Below, in pieces: positions 1 through 8,123 of a stretch of DNA of 64,000 nt (position 1 is the stretch's first letter; the number at the start of each line of letters is the position of its first letter). The stretch is from positions 1-64,000 of the forward strand of contig NZ_PPEK01000011.1 in NCBI RefSeq assembly GCF_002899715.1, written 5' to 3'. Made by a program: the position numbers and the translations under genes. The notes below the pieces were generated by a model, which saw only the letters and a list, made by a program, of their open reading frames with translations, was not told the DNA's origin and did not search any database. Origin of the DNA: Enteroscipio rubneri (lineage in GTDB: Bacteria; Actinomycetota; Coriobacteriia; Coriobacteriales; Eggerthellaceae).

Positions 1-705
1 GGGCATGGCTCTCCTCCAATATGCTTCTTGTCTCGACAACTCGAATCATACCGGGGCGGGCCGTGCCCTCCTTCCTATCTGGACGCTATCCTGCTGTCAA
101 AGTGCGCAAAAAATTGTACGTTACCCCGCCTGCGAGTACGCCGGATTGCTGCGTGAGTACTGGCTGGCACCCGCCTGGCGCGCGTACGCTCTGTTGGCTG
201 CCGAGCCTTGGCTGCCGGACGTGTATGCAGGCCGATAGCCGTCCGCTGACGCGCCGTTTGCATGCGGGAACGAAGCGGCATCGCGGCGCGATGCGATGCG
301 CCCCGACTGGGCGGCGCGAGCGGAACGGACGGCACGAGCCGACAGAGGACTGCGGGACGAGCGTGCCGCAGGTCGGTTCGTTCGGGCGTTTCTCGGTGTC
401 ATATGGATCTCCTCGACAGCATCGCATGCAATACCGCACGGTGCTCGCATCAGCCCGTTGCTGCCTTCGATAAGGATGTTTGTTCTACGGTTTCGATGGC
501 TGAGCGCGAGCTTCCCCGATTCGACTGAGGCGGACGGTTTCGTCGCATGGCGCCTTCCCCATGAGGATGCAAGATCACACGTTTGATTTATTGTATCACC
601 GATCCATTGAGTCCGCGTAAACGGCAAAACTGCATCTGTCAAAATGCTTAAAAACGTATTTGTGCGGTTACACGTTTACACTCGCGAGACGCTACTCTGT
701 AACGT
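1..705. other. Left-edge region without a supportable gene
   Basis: Several overlapping short frames are open on both strands, but none has a convincing ribosome binding site, family signature or consistent codon use. The plus frame ending at 238 has a short protein-like stretch, so decayed coding sequence is possible. The last ~120 bases become AT-rich ahead of the regulator gene. A weak sigma70-like pair (TTTACA 675-680, TGTAAC 698-703, 17-bp spacer) lies there, but it sits so close to the ATG that it would give an almost leaderless transcript, so I do not call it. Confidence 0.4.
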
Positions 706-1035
706 ATGGATTTCATGCCTGAACATAGTTCGCTTGACGAAGACGATGCCATTCACACACGGTATGCTCCGATCTTAGCGGAGAACGTAAAACGTCTTCG
801 CAAACAGGCGAATATCAACAAGAAAAGATTCGCACTCATGGTGGAAATCGGACGCCCGTTTCTCAACAAGATCGAGAACGGCACCGCCAACCCGCGTCTA
901 TCGGTCATTGTGAAAATGGCGGACGCCCTAGAAACGACACCGGGCGATCTCTTGAAAGACTCGAGAGAGCGGTGTGGCAAGAGCGATAGGCGCGAGCCGC
1001 TTGACGGAGAGACACGTCACGCACAGTTGCGATAG
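706..1035 (+). CDS. XRE-family helix-turn-helix regulator
   Basis: This 109-aa protein carries a single Cro/C1-type helix-turn-helix over roughly residues 20-80. The region has the usual pattern of a basic first helix (ENVKRLRKQ), a recognition segment (GRPFLNKIENGTANPRLSVI) and a family-typical close (ADALETTPGDLL). The ~25-residue tail is charged and featureless. It probably binds DNA as a dimer, but its target is unknown. It stands alone on the plus strand and converges on the end of the polysaccharide operon. No clear Shine-Dalgarno precedes ATG 706, and ATG 715 is a possible alternative start. The fold is secure. Any role in controlling the neighbouring locus would be speculation. Confidence 0.85.
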   Translation: MDFMPEHSSLDEDDAIHTRYAPILAENVKRLRKQANINKKRFALMVEIGRPFLNKIENGTANPRLSVIVKMADALETTPGDLLKDSRERCGKSDRREPLDGETRHAQLR

Positions 1036-1373
1036 GACGGAAGCCTTATTGACTCGCTTTCATCTTTCTGACATTCTGCACTGTGCATTTCGCGAGCATA
1101 CGGAGCCGATGACCTGCAAGGTGAAAGCCGCGGCTTATGCGGTCGTACTTGCTGGGCTTGAATGTTCCAGTTTCAAGCACCTCTCTCCCTTCTATCGTGC
1201 AGAGCGGCAAACCCCATTTCTCCAGCCCTTAGTGACTGCATCGATAGAGCTTTCCGAAATGCGTTGAAATCATGTACTCAGTACCGCCGATTTCCTCGAT
1301 CGACTGAAACGCGCAGTTCGTTTTGCGGATGGGCGCGAAGCGATAGCAATCGATGAATTGAGCTGCACCTTGG
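1036..1373. other. Convergent intergenic region, nothing identified
   Basis: The 338 bases lie between the end of the XRE gene and the end of the flippase gene. A plus-strand frame running to 1267 is open, but it has no ribosome binding site and no recognisable product. I see no strong intrinsic terminator for either converging transcript. Confidence 0.4.
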
Positions 1374-2657
1374 CTAATGCGCCCTATACATCATGACAAA
1401 CGGAACGAAAACAGCGATAGCCATGAACGAATACACCATGATGGAAGTATAGGCCGCACCGTAAACGCCGAAGAGGGGAATAAGAATGAAGTTCAATACT
1501 ATCTGGCAAACCATGCCGCTGAACGAAACAAACATGTTCACGCGTATCTTGCCCATCGCAGCCAGCAAATTAGCTGTCGTATAGCGCAGTCCATTGGTAA
1601 CGAACGCAGTCACGAGAAGCAAATTCATCAGGGGGACGATGTTCAGGTACTGCTCGCCGTAGAAAAACCCTACCACCGGCTCGGCAACCAAACACACAAG
1701 AATCGCGGCCCCGCCAACAAGTACGGCAGTGCCAATAAATGTCTTCTTATAATTAGACCACACCCATGCCTTGTCGTTTTCTTGTTTGATGAAGTAGGGA
1801 GCTACAAAGATACCGACAGATGAGCTAAGTATCGCGATTACGGAGGGAATAGCGAAAGCGACCTTGTAGTCAGCAACCGCCGATGCATCACCGGTAAGCA
1901 AGCTTATCATCAACAGATCGTTCTGCAAAAACAAGGCCCACAGACTATTGGTAACCATGTACTGGAGCGAGTACGATCGAATTCCTCGCCGCTCTTCTTT
2001 TTCGGGGGCGATTGCGGGAACGCTGGAGAAAATGTTGTTTCGAAAGTACAGAAGAAGAACGAACGCAACGACGCAATATGCAATCGGCCACGAAGCCGCG
2101 ACGCCCTCCAAACCGGACAACGTTGCCCCTGCCGCTTTCGCGCCCCAAACTAACACAACGGTCAGAACAGCCGTAAAAGCAAAAGCCCGATTCCGGAACA
2201 AACCTCTGAGAGAAAAAGAGCATGTGTCTGACAAGAACTGAAGTGGAAGAGCAAGCAACATGAGGGGAAGGAGCAGATGGGCCGTCGAAAACTCTTCCGA
2301 ATGGGGAAACAGAAAAGCCAGCAAGGAAAGAACGGCAACATAGACTATGTTGAACTTCGTCCCTTGCGAAACAACGTAGTCGAAAATTCCCTTTTTTTCT
2401 GCTTCGGTTTCTTTCAGAACAAGGTATCTATATACGGCGTTGTTGAGGCCGTAGCCTGCGAAAAGACAAGCGTAAGTGTAGAGGTTTTCCATGTAACCAA
2501 GCACGCCGTACTCAGATTTCGACATGATCCGAACCAAGATCAACGATCCAAGAAACGCCGCGACTTTCGTTAGGAAAGCGCCGGAGAGAATAGCGAAGGC
2601 CCCTTTGGCTTTAAGAGAAGCGAAAACGTGTTTAATATCCTCGATTGCCAGCAGCAC
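1374..2657 (-). CDS. Polysaccharide flippase (Wzx/MATE-like, MVF superfamily)
   Basis: This 427-aa integral membrane protein has about 12 hydrophobic segments, the normal size and layout for oligosaccharide flippases. The N-terminus (LTKVAAFLGSLILVRIMSKSEYG) is typical: a first helix, then the R-x-(M/L)-(S/G)-x-x-E-(F/Y)-G motif. It should move undecaprenyl-linked repeat units across the membrane for assembly outside. It is the last gene of the locus. The start is a GTG 12 bases after the stop of the aminotransferase gene and in the same frame. There is no good Shine-Dalgarno, so translation probably depends on re-initiation. Base composition is more AT-rich than the nucleotide-sugar genes, which suggests separate acquisition. 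Confidence 0.9.
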   Translation of the reverse strand: MLLAIEDIKHVFASLKAKGAFAILSGAFLTKVAAFLGSLILVRIMSKSEYGVLGYMENLYTYACLFAGYGLNNAVYRYLVLKETEAEKKGIFDYVVSQGTKFNIVYVAVLSLLAFLFPHSEEFSTAHLLLPLMLLALPLQFLSDTCSFSLRGLFRNRAFAFTAVLTVVLVWGAKAAGATLSGLEGVAASWPIAYCVVAFVLLLYFRNNIFSSVPAIAPEKEERRGIRSYSLQYMVTNSLWALFLQNDLLMISLLTGDASAVADYKVAFAIPSVIAILSSSVGIFVAPYFIKQENDKAWVWSNYKKTFIGTAVLVGGAAILVCLVAEPVVGFFYGEQYLNIVPLMNLLLVTAFVTNGLRYTTANLLAAMGKIRVNMFVSFSGMVCQIVLNFILIPLFGVYGAAYTSIMVYSFMAIAVFVPFVMMYRAH

Positions 2658-2669
2658 AGCGGCGCAATC

Positions 2670-3797
2670 TTACAGTAAGCCCATCAAAGTTCGCGCGGAA
2701 AACTCTAAGTCTTCCCGTATCAGATACGGCCCCATCGGCAGACTGAGCACGGTATCGCACAAGCGCTTCACCACGGGGCAGCCGTCAGGACATAGATGTA
2801 CGCCCTCGAAAGCCTTCTGCTCGTGCATGGGCTTGGGGTAGTAAACCATGGTGGGAACCCCCTTCTCTTTGAGCGCACCCTGGAGCGCATCACGATCGGA
2901 GTCTTCCGGCAGCTGCACGGTGTACTGGGCCCATGAACTGCAAAAGCCCTCGGGGATCTTCGGTAGGACGAGGCCGCTTCCCGCGAGAGTCTCGTTGTAG
3001 AGTGACGCCGCCCTGTTCACAGCGCTGAATTCGTATTGCTCGAACGCGTCGAGCTTAGCGAGCAGTACAGCCGCCTGGATCGTGTCGAGGCGGCTATTGA
3101 CGCCAACGCGCACGTTGTCGTACTTCATCGACCCTTTGCCGTGCGCGGCAAAGCTTCGGACGAGCGCCGCCCATTCGTCGGAGTTGGTAAAAACCGCGCC
3201 CCCATCGCCGTAGCAGCCGAGCGGCTTGGCCGGAAAGAAACTTGTGGTGGAGACGTCCCCGAACGAGCACGCCCGCCTATCACTTGTGGAACCGCCAAAA
3301 CCTTGCGCGCCGTCTTCCAAGAGCAGCATGCCGTGGCGCTCGCAGACCTCGCGAATCGCCAGATAGTCAGCCGGCAACCCGAACAGGTCGACAGCCACAA
3401 CCGCCTTGGGGTTCAGGTTGGTCCGCTCCTCGATGAATCGCACAGCTTCCTCGAGCTTAACGGAATCGAGATTAAACGTGCGCCCGTCCACGTCCACGAA
3501 CACGGGCATAGCTCCGAGCAGCGCTGGAGCCTCTCCACTCGCGAAGAACGTAAAGTCGGGCACGAACACAGCATCGCCCGGCCCGATTCCCCACGCCATG
3601 AATGCGAGTTGCAAGGCATCGGTCCCGTTGCCGCACGTAATGCAATGCTTGACGCCGACGTACGAGGCGAGGCGTTCTTCGAGCTTTGAGACCTCCGGGC
3701 CGCTGATATAGCGCCCATGATCCAGAACGCGCGCGATTCTCTCGCCAATGTCGTCCTTCAGCATGGCGTACTGCGCGTTTAGATCCCTGAACTGCAT
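2670..3797 (-). CDS. DegT/DnrJ/EryC1/StrS sugar aminotransferase (WbpE-like)
   Basis: This PLP-dependent enzyme of 375 aa is full length for the family. The N-terminus (FRDLNAQYAMLKDDI) and the CGNGTDALQLAF phosphate-binding segment are classic. The Schiff-base lysine is in SFFPAKPLGCYGDGGA. It should transfer an amino group from glutamate to a keto-sugar nucleotide. Because a WlbA/WbpB-type dehydrogenase, a WbpD-like acyltransferase and a WbpA-like dehydrogenase sit in the same operon, the likely substrate is the 3-keto derivative of UDP-GlcNAcA, as for WbpE/WlbC. A GGGAGG ribosome binding site precedes ATG 3797. The start overlaps the formyltransferase gene by 19 bases. The exact sugar is inferred, not seen. 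Confidence 0.9.
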   Translation of the reverse strand: MQFRDLNAQYAMLKDDIGERIARVLDHGRYISGPEVSKLEERLASYVGVKHCITCGNGTDALQLAFMAWGIGPGDAVFVPDFTFFASGEAPALLGAMPVFVDVDGRTFNLDSVKLEEAVRFIEERTNLNPKAVVAVDLFGLPADYLAIREVCERHGMLLLEDGAQGFGGSTSDRRACSFGDVSTTSFFPAKPLGCYGDGGAVFTNSDEWAALVRSFAAHGKGSMKYDNVRVGVNSRLDTIQAAVLLAKLDAFEQYEFSAVNRAASLYNETLAGSGLVLPKIPEGFCSSWAQYTVQLPEDSDRDALQGALKEKGVPTMVYYPKPMHEQKAFEGVHLCPDGCPVVKRLCDTVLSLPMGPYLIREDLEFSARTLMGLL

Positions 3798-4468
3798 CGA
3801 TCCTCCCTCAGACTCGAAATGGCGACCTCGTATTCTCTCAACATTTCAAACTCCAGTTCTCCCGGCATTCGACGGTGCAGTACGGAGTCCCCTGCGGGAA
3901 CGTACTCATGTGGCTCGTTGAGCCTCTCCAGCGCCCCCACAAGCATGCTCACCTCGGTCCTATAGACTCTCATCGCCAGCTCGAAGAACGATTCCTCGGC
4001 GCGTAATTCTAGTTCCCTGCGCTCGATCACCTCGCCCGCATCGACCTCCGAACCGAGAAAATGGGTGGTCACCCCCACAGGCGCGCCTTCGAGGATAGCC
4101 CATTTGAGGGCGTCGAGCCCGCGCGCGAAGGGGATAAAGCCTGGATGCGCATTCACGATTCGATGAGTATCTACGAACTCTTGGGGAATGATCCCCGCAC
4201 CGCATACGAGATAGACGTCGGCTCCGTTGGCTTCACGAACATCCAACACTTCGCTATAGCCATAGTCGAACATACGGCAGGTCTCTTCCGTCGTCGGCAC
4301 GAGGTACCCCATGTCGGGACGATGCGCCACCAGCGGACGCACCTTCTTTTTATACGTCATGGGAGAAGAGAACACCTCAACGTTTTCATATCCTTTAGTC
4401 TTCAGAAGACAAAGGGTGTCGTAAGTTTTCTTGTGCGGGATGGTGTACGTTAAAATCGCCGCCCTCAT
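3779..4468 (-). CDS. Formyltransferase-family enzyme, probably sugar N-formyltransferase
   Basis: The 229-aa protein belongs to the methionyl-tRNA formyltransferase fold. The catalytic Asn-His-Asp set is visible as VNAHPGFIP and, about 40 residues later, SEVDAGEVIERRE. It is far shorter than Fmt (~310 aa) and lacks its C-terminal tRNA-binding domain, so a small-molecule role is expected: transfer of a formyl group from N10-formyl-tetrahydrofolate to an amino sugar. The neighbouring aminotransferase would supply that amine. The gene start overlaps the acyltransferase end by 74 bases, an unusually long overlap. Its ribosome binding site is weak, so translational coupling is likely. Whether the acetyl- and formyltransferases compete for one amine or act on two sugars is unknown. 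Confidence 0.75.
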   Translation of the reverse strand: MRAAILTYTIPHKKTYDTLCLLKTKGYENVEVFSSPMTYKKKVRPLVAHRPDMGYLVPTTEETCRMFDYGYSEVLDVREANGADVYLVCGAGIIPQEFVDTHRIVNAHPGFIPFARGLDALKWAILEGAPVGVTTHFLGSEVDAGEVIERRELELRAEESFFELAMRVYRTEVSMLVGALERLNEPHEYVPAGDSVLHRRMPGELEFEMLREYEVAISSLREDRCSSGI

Positions 4469-5030
4469 GAGCTAATGCCAGCCCTTCGTGACTTCGACGA
4501 TATCCACTCCCGCATGCCGGACAGAGTAGGTCGTCGCGAAGTTTCGCTCCGCATTGACAAACCCACCCCCCCCCGCTAGCCGGAATCCCCATGACGAGCG
4601 CATGGGCAGGAACATCGCGAGTCACCACGGCACCGGCAGCAACCATCGCCCATGCCCCTATTTCGACACCGCATACAATAGTGGCGTTTGCCCCGATCGA
4701 CGCTCCTTCGTGCACGATGGTATGCCTGTATCCAGCAGGGCCTTTGGGGTACTTCGCCCGAGGAGTCAGGTCGTTCGTGAACACACATGACGGCCCGCAG
4801 AACACAAAGTCCCGAAGTTCTACGCCCTCGTATATCGAAACGTTGTTCTGCACCTTTACTCCGTTGCCGATGCTCACATTCGATCCCACGTTGACGTTTT
4901 GACCGAGCGTGCACCCCTCCCCGATGACGGCCCCAGTTTGAACGTGGCAGAAATGCCAGATGCGGGTCCCATCGCCTATCAAGGCGCTCTCGTCGACGTA
5001 CGAACTTTCATGCACGAACGGAACGCTCAT
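4395..5030 (-). CDS. Left-handed beta-helix N-acyltransferase (WbpD/WlbB-like)
   Basis: The 211-aa protein has hexapeptide repeats through residues ~10-150 (IGDGTRIWHFCHVQTGAVIGEGCTLG and onward), with the FTNDLTPR active-site loop typical of WbpD/WlbB. It should acetylate the 3-amino group of a UDP-sugar using acetyl-CoA. A small zinc-ribbon-like tail follows (WVCQCG...CPACGSGY), as in many family members. The last ~35 residues run past the usual end into the formyltransferase gene. GGAGGAG precedes ATG 5030, which overlaps the WbqC stop as ATGA. A run of nine G bases on the coding strand falls just before the zinc ribbon, so slippage would remove only that tail. Confidence 0.88.
   Translation of the reverse strand: MSVPFVHESSYVDESALIGDGTRIWHFCHVQTGAVIGEGCTLGQNVNVGSNVSIGNGVKVQNNVSIYEGVELRDFVFCGPSCVFTNDLTPRAKYPKGPAGYRHTIVHEGASIGANATIVCGVEIGAWAMVAAGAVVTRDVPAHALVMGIPASGGGWVCQCGAKLRDDLLCPACGSGYRRSHEGLALAHEGGDFNVHHPAQENLRHPLSSED
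4566..4574 (-). repeat. G9 homopolymer inside the acyltransferase gene
   Basis: Nine C on the plus strand read as nine G on the coding strand, encoding Gly-Gly-Gly just after GIPAS. The full-length zinc-ribbon frame is intact in this copy. Gain or loss of one base would shift the frame behind the catalytic beta-helix. Confidence 0.8.
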
Positions 5031-5749
5031 CTGATCTCCTCCTTCTTCATATTGCTATAGAAGATATCACGGGCGCCATCGATACCGCACTGGAAGAGCA
5101 GGTCGAGCGCCGTGAGATTCGAGACAAACTTGTCCTGGCGGTACTGCGGGTATTCCGGATAGGAGAATACCTGGTACTGCACCGAGATACCCTTCTCAAA
5201 AAACGACCGGTCGTCCATGTACGCCCGCGCGCCCCGACCCGAAAGGTACACACTGGCTTCGCAGGCTTCGCAAAGTCCCAGCACCAGTTCGTTGTTTCTG
5301 GCTTCGAGATCATAGGAAAGCGAGCTTTGCATCACCAAAGAAGTTTCGATGCCGTATGCCGATCGAAGCATCCCGACGCTCGCCATGTCGAGATCAAGAA
5401 GAGTGTCATAATCCACTTCGAGCACTTCTGACACAAGCGGCATCACCTCGTCAAAATATGGAGTCTTTCCGTAGTTGCATTCGATAAAGCCACGGTGCTT
5501 CTTCCTGATTTTCGGCCAGTTGGAAAGCCTTACGTCTTTAGTCGACTTCTCGAGATAGCCTTTCTTCTGGACACTCACGGACAGCAGCTTCGCATCTCCG
5601 TTGATCTGCAGAAACCTATTCCTGTGCATGGGAGAGCCGTCAGTGAACTGCACCTCGTCAAGCACGACGAACTCGTCCGTCTTCACCATCTTGTCAAGGT
5701 ATCCGAGCCAGGGGAAATAGTGCGGCTGGTGCATGGCGACAACCTTCAT
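5027..5749 (-). CDS. WbqC-family protein
   Basis: The 240-aa protein matches the WbqC family of O-antigen/capsule loci. It has the N-terminal MHQPHYFPWLGYLDKM signature, the DEVQF(T)DGSPMHRNRF segment, and a C-terminal YPEYPQYRQDKFVSNLTALDLLFQCG block. The family accompanies modified-aminosugar pathways, and its reaction is not firmly known. It has been proposed to act in amino-sugar N-acylation. AAGGAGG lies at ideal spacing before ATG 5749. The start overlaps the preceding gene and the end overlaps the acyltransferase, so the two are tightly coupled. The product is cytosolic, with no signal peptide or membrane segment. Confidence 0.85.
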   Translation of the reverse strand: MKVVAMHQPHYFPWLGYLDKMVKTDEFVVLDEVQFTDGSPMHRNRFLQINGDAKLLSVSVQKKGYLEKSTKDVRLSNWPKIRKKHRGFIECNYGKTPYFDEVMPLVSEVLEVDYDTLLDLDMASVGMLRSAYGIETSLVMQSSLSYDLEARNNELVLGLCEACEASVYLSGRGARAYMDDRSFFEKGISVQYQVFSYPEYPQYRQDKFVSNLTALDLLFQCGIDGARDIFYSNMKKEEIR

Positions 5750-7035
5750 TGCAGCCTCCTTTTAAGGGAATAGGTATGCTGGAGGCGCTCTTCACCTTTG
5801 ATCGAGGTGAAGAAGTCTCCGCCGGATACCCTCTCCATGCCCAGGCGGCACGCCACATGCACCGAAGCAGCGTTTTCGCAGTCGATACAAGCAACGACCC
5901 TCTTTACGCCCACTGCTTCGAAGCAGGTGTCCACCAGGCACCGCAGCGCCTCTCCCATATAGCCGCATCCCTGGTAGAGAGGGTTGAGCGCGTAGGATAT
6001 CTCGCAAGAACTCGTAACGGCATCGAAGTGGTATGCGCGAACGGTGCCGATGAGCTTGGAGGATTCGCGCAGCTCCATCCCCAGCAGCAAGTCATCGACT
6101 TCCGCGCGGGCGAGCTTGGAGGCTATCCACGACTTCGCCTCCTCCGTCTCGCGGTGGGGATGCCAATTCAGAAACTGACTGACCTCTGGCTCCGAAGTGT
6201 ACTCAAACATATCGGGAGCGTCATCCAGCCTCAGAGAACGCAGGACGAGCCTGTCGGTTCGAAGCCGCGCACCTTGGAGTAAGGTGACGCGGGATACCAT
6301 GACGCACGCGGGATCGAGCGCCTCATCGAGATTGGTGAAGTTGCTATCAAGGAAGGTGACGCGTTCGGCTCGCGCGCGCTTTGAGAATCGATCGAGCGAT
6401 TCTTTAAGAGAGGCTTCTATCTCGCCATACCAGAAGGGATGCGTGAGGATGTGCAGGTGCGAACACTCGTTCGATCGGATAAGATCAAGGACGGGCTTGC
6501 GCCAGTGCCTGTGGCTGTCGGAAACGTACTCAAAACTATGGAATAGCTCTTTCGAGTAGCTGTTGACGATGCCGGGAACATCCCAATCCGCCTCGAGAGC
6601 GACGTTGCTCGGACGGTGCATGGAGACGCATCGCACGGGGACCTCGAGGATCCCGCTCAAAGCAGCCGCCTCACGTTCGATCGCCGCAGGCATGTTTTCT
6701 CCCTCGTCGTATTGGGTCTCATCAAAATGCAAGCCAACATCGTGACCAAGGCCTACAATCCTCCGCAGATGCTCCGTGCAGTTCCTCTCGAAAGGGTTGT
6801 AGAAGCCCGTTCGCAGCAGAGCGAAGTAGGTCGACTTGACCCCTTCCCGTACTTCAAGCTCGGCCATCTCGAGCGCAGCAGCCGTGTCGAAGTCGATGTC
6901 GTGACGCAATATGACGGACTTTTCGACATCCCTCCAATCCTCGTACCCACAGAACGCATATCCCTGCGTCTTCAAGGCTCTAAGCATATCCCGGTAGGCG
7001 CCGTAAGTGAAGGGCATCTGCATGCACGGCGCCAT
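5746..7035 (-). CDS. Polysaccharide-deacetylase-like / GNAT acetyltransferase fusion
   Basis: This two-domain protein has about 429 aa. Residues ~1-245 resemble WbmS/NodB-type deacetylase folds: SVILRHDIDFD near residue 45 gives the metal-binding His-Asp set, GHDVGLHFDE and SMHRPSN supply further motif residues, and HILTHPFW follows. Residues ~255-425 form a RimJ/RimL-type GNAT domain (RTDRLVLRSLRLDDAPDMFEYTSEPEV ... NPLYQGCGYMGEALR ... ENAASVHVACRLGMERV). A plausible role is swapping an acyl group on an amino sugar. I chose ATG 7035 because AAAGGTGA lies upstream. A GTG four codons earlier lacks this. The substrate is unknown. Confidence 0.8.
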   Translation of the reverse strand: MAPCMQMPFTYGAYRDMLRALKTQGYAFCGYEDWRDVEKSVILRHDIDFDTAAALEMAELEVREGVKSTYFALLRTGFYNPFERNCTEHLRRIVGLGHDVGLHFDETQYDEGENMPAAIEREAAALSGILEVPVRCVSMHRPSNVALEADWDVPGIVNSYSKELFHSFEYVSDSHRHWRKPVLDLIRSNECSHLHILTHPFWYGEIEASLKESLDRFSKRARAERVTFLDSNFTNLDEALDPACVMVSRVTLLQGARLRTDRLVLRSLRLDDAPDMFEYTSEPEVSQFLNWHPHRETEEAKSWIASKLARAEVDDLLLGMELRESSKLIGTVRAYHFDAVTSSCEISYALNPLYQGCGYMGEALRCLVDTCFEAVGVKRVVACIDCENAASVHVACRLGMERVSGGDFFTSIKGEERLQHTYSLKRRLQ

Positions 7036-7036
7036 A

Positions 7037-8110
7037 TTAAAACTCACCTTTCATGTCGGAGCTCGCGAAATTCTCGAGCGGAAGCTCAACAGGCAGGCTC
7101 GTCTTCTGGCTCTTGTAGATGGCGAGTACTATTTCGAGCGCGTCACGTCCAGCGCGCGCGTCCACGTAAGGCGCGCGGCTCTCGCGGATCGACTCGACCA
7201 CATCAGCATAAAGCGATGAGTGACCGTTGCCATAAACATTGGAAGTGGGCTCCTCAAGTCCCACAATCGCCTGGTCCTCCTCGCGCTCATCGGCGAATTC
7301 CCACACGTCGATATTGTTCGTCGAGGCGCCGCCAATCTTCACGGTGCCGTTTTCGCCGAAAAGGCAAAGCGTCTCCTCCAAGTTCTTGGGGAACACGTTT
7401 GCCGTCCCCTCGACGATAGCCACCGATCCGTCGGCGAACGAAAGTACGGCGACACCCACGTCCTCAGCCTCCAGGTACCTGTGGAAACGCTGGCGCGTCT
7501 GTGCGTAGACCGAGACGACCTCTCCGCCCATCATCCAGCGCAACAAGTCTACGCCGTGGATGCACTGGTTCATGAGACAGCCGCCGTCCTGAGCCCAGGT
7601 GCCTCGCCAGGGCGCCTGATCGTAGTAATCTTTACCGCGGTTCCACCGCACATGGATCGAGCCGTGTGACATACGCCCGAATCGACCTTCCTCCATGGCA
7701 CGTCGCGTATGCTGCACGGCAACATTAAAGCGGTTTTGATGACAAGCAGACACCTTCACTCCCCGCTCGTCGGCACGATGGATGATCTCGTTGGCATCGG
7801 TTATCGAAAGCGCGATGGGCTTCTCGACGATAAGGTTTTTGCCTGCATCGATGCAGTCGAGCGCAATGCGGGCGTGTTCGCCGCTCTCAGTCGCGATCGC
7901 TACGAGATCGATGTCCGGGTTTTCGACCAGCATTTCGCGATAGTCTGCGTACATTTTCGGTGCCGGCCTTTTCCGACCCGCCCGCTCAAGCAAACCCTCG
8001 GCTTTGCCAGGAACGATATCGCAGAGCGCCGCAAGCTCAAGCCCGTTAGTCTCGACAGCCTTGATGTGGTTGAGCGCTATACGACCGCATCCGATAATCG
8101 CACACTTCAT
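7037..8110 (-). CDS. Gfo/Idh/MocA sugar-nucleotide dehydrogenase (WlbA/WbpB-like)
   Basis: The 357-aa protein starts with a Rossmann fold (MKCAIIGCGRIALNH) and carries the family's EKPIAL lysine motif. It also has the stretch KDYYDQAPWRGTWAQDGGC followed by NQCIHGVDLLRW, characteristic of WlbA/WbpB enzymes. These oxidise the 3-OH of UDP-GlcNAcA with NAD, making the keto-sugar for the DegT aminotransferase. ATG 8110 is preferred over an upstream in-frame start: GAGGTG sits upstream, the previous stop lies one base before, and the protein begins directly at the Rossmann strand. It lies directly between the epimerase and the deacetylase/GNAT gene in one operon. Confidence 0.9.
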   Translation of the reverse strand: MKCAIIGCGRIALNHIKAVETNGLELAALCDIVPGKAEGLLERAGRKRPAPKMYADYREMLVENPDIDLVAIATESGEHARIALDCIDAGKNLIVEKPIALSITDANEIIHRADERGVKVSACHQNRFNVAVQHTRRAMEEGRFGRMSHGSIHVRWNRGKDYYDQAPWRGTWAQDGGCLMNQCIHGVDLLRWMMGGEVVSVYAQTRQRFHRYLEAEDVGVAVLSFADGSVAIVEGTANVFPKNLEETLCLFGENGTVKIGGASTNNIDVWEFADEREEDQAIVGLEEPTSNVYGNGHSSLYADVVESIRESRAPYVDARAGRDALEIVLAIYKSQKTSLPVELPLENFASSDMKGEF

Positions 8111-8123
8111 GCTACAGCACCTC
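8105..8123 (-). repeat. 19-bp junction repeat, copy 1 (SD-stop-start)
   Basis: On the minus strand this reads GAGGTGCTGTAGCATGAAG. It contains the ribosome binding site, the stop of the epimerase gene and the start of the oxidoreductase gene. An identical 19-mer occurs at 9204-9222. Confidence 0.85.

Noticed and set aside
121-642. 173-codon minus-strand frame at the left edge
   Set aside because: Ser/Arg/Ala-rich translation without motif or ribosome binding site; overlapping frames on both strands look equally (un)convincing.
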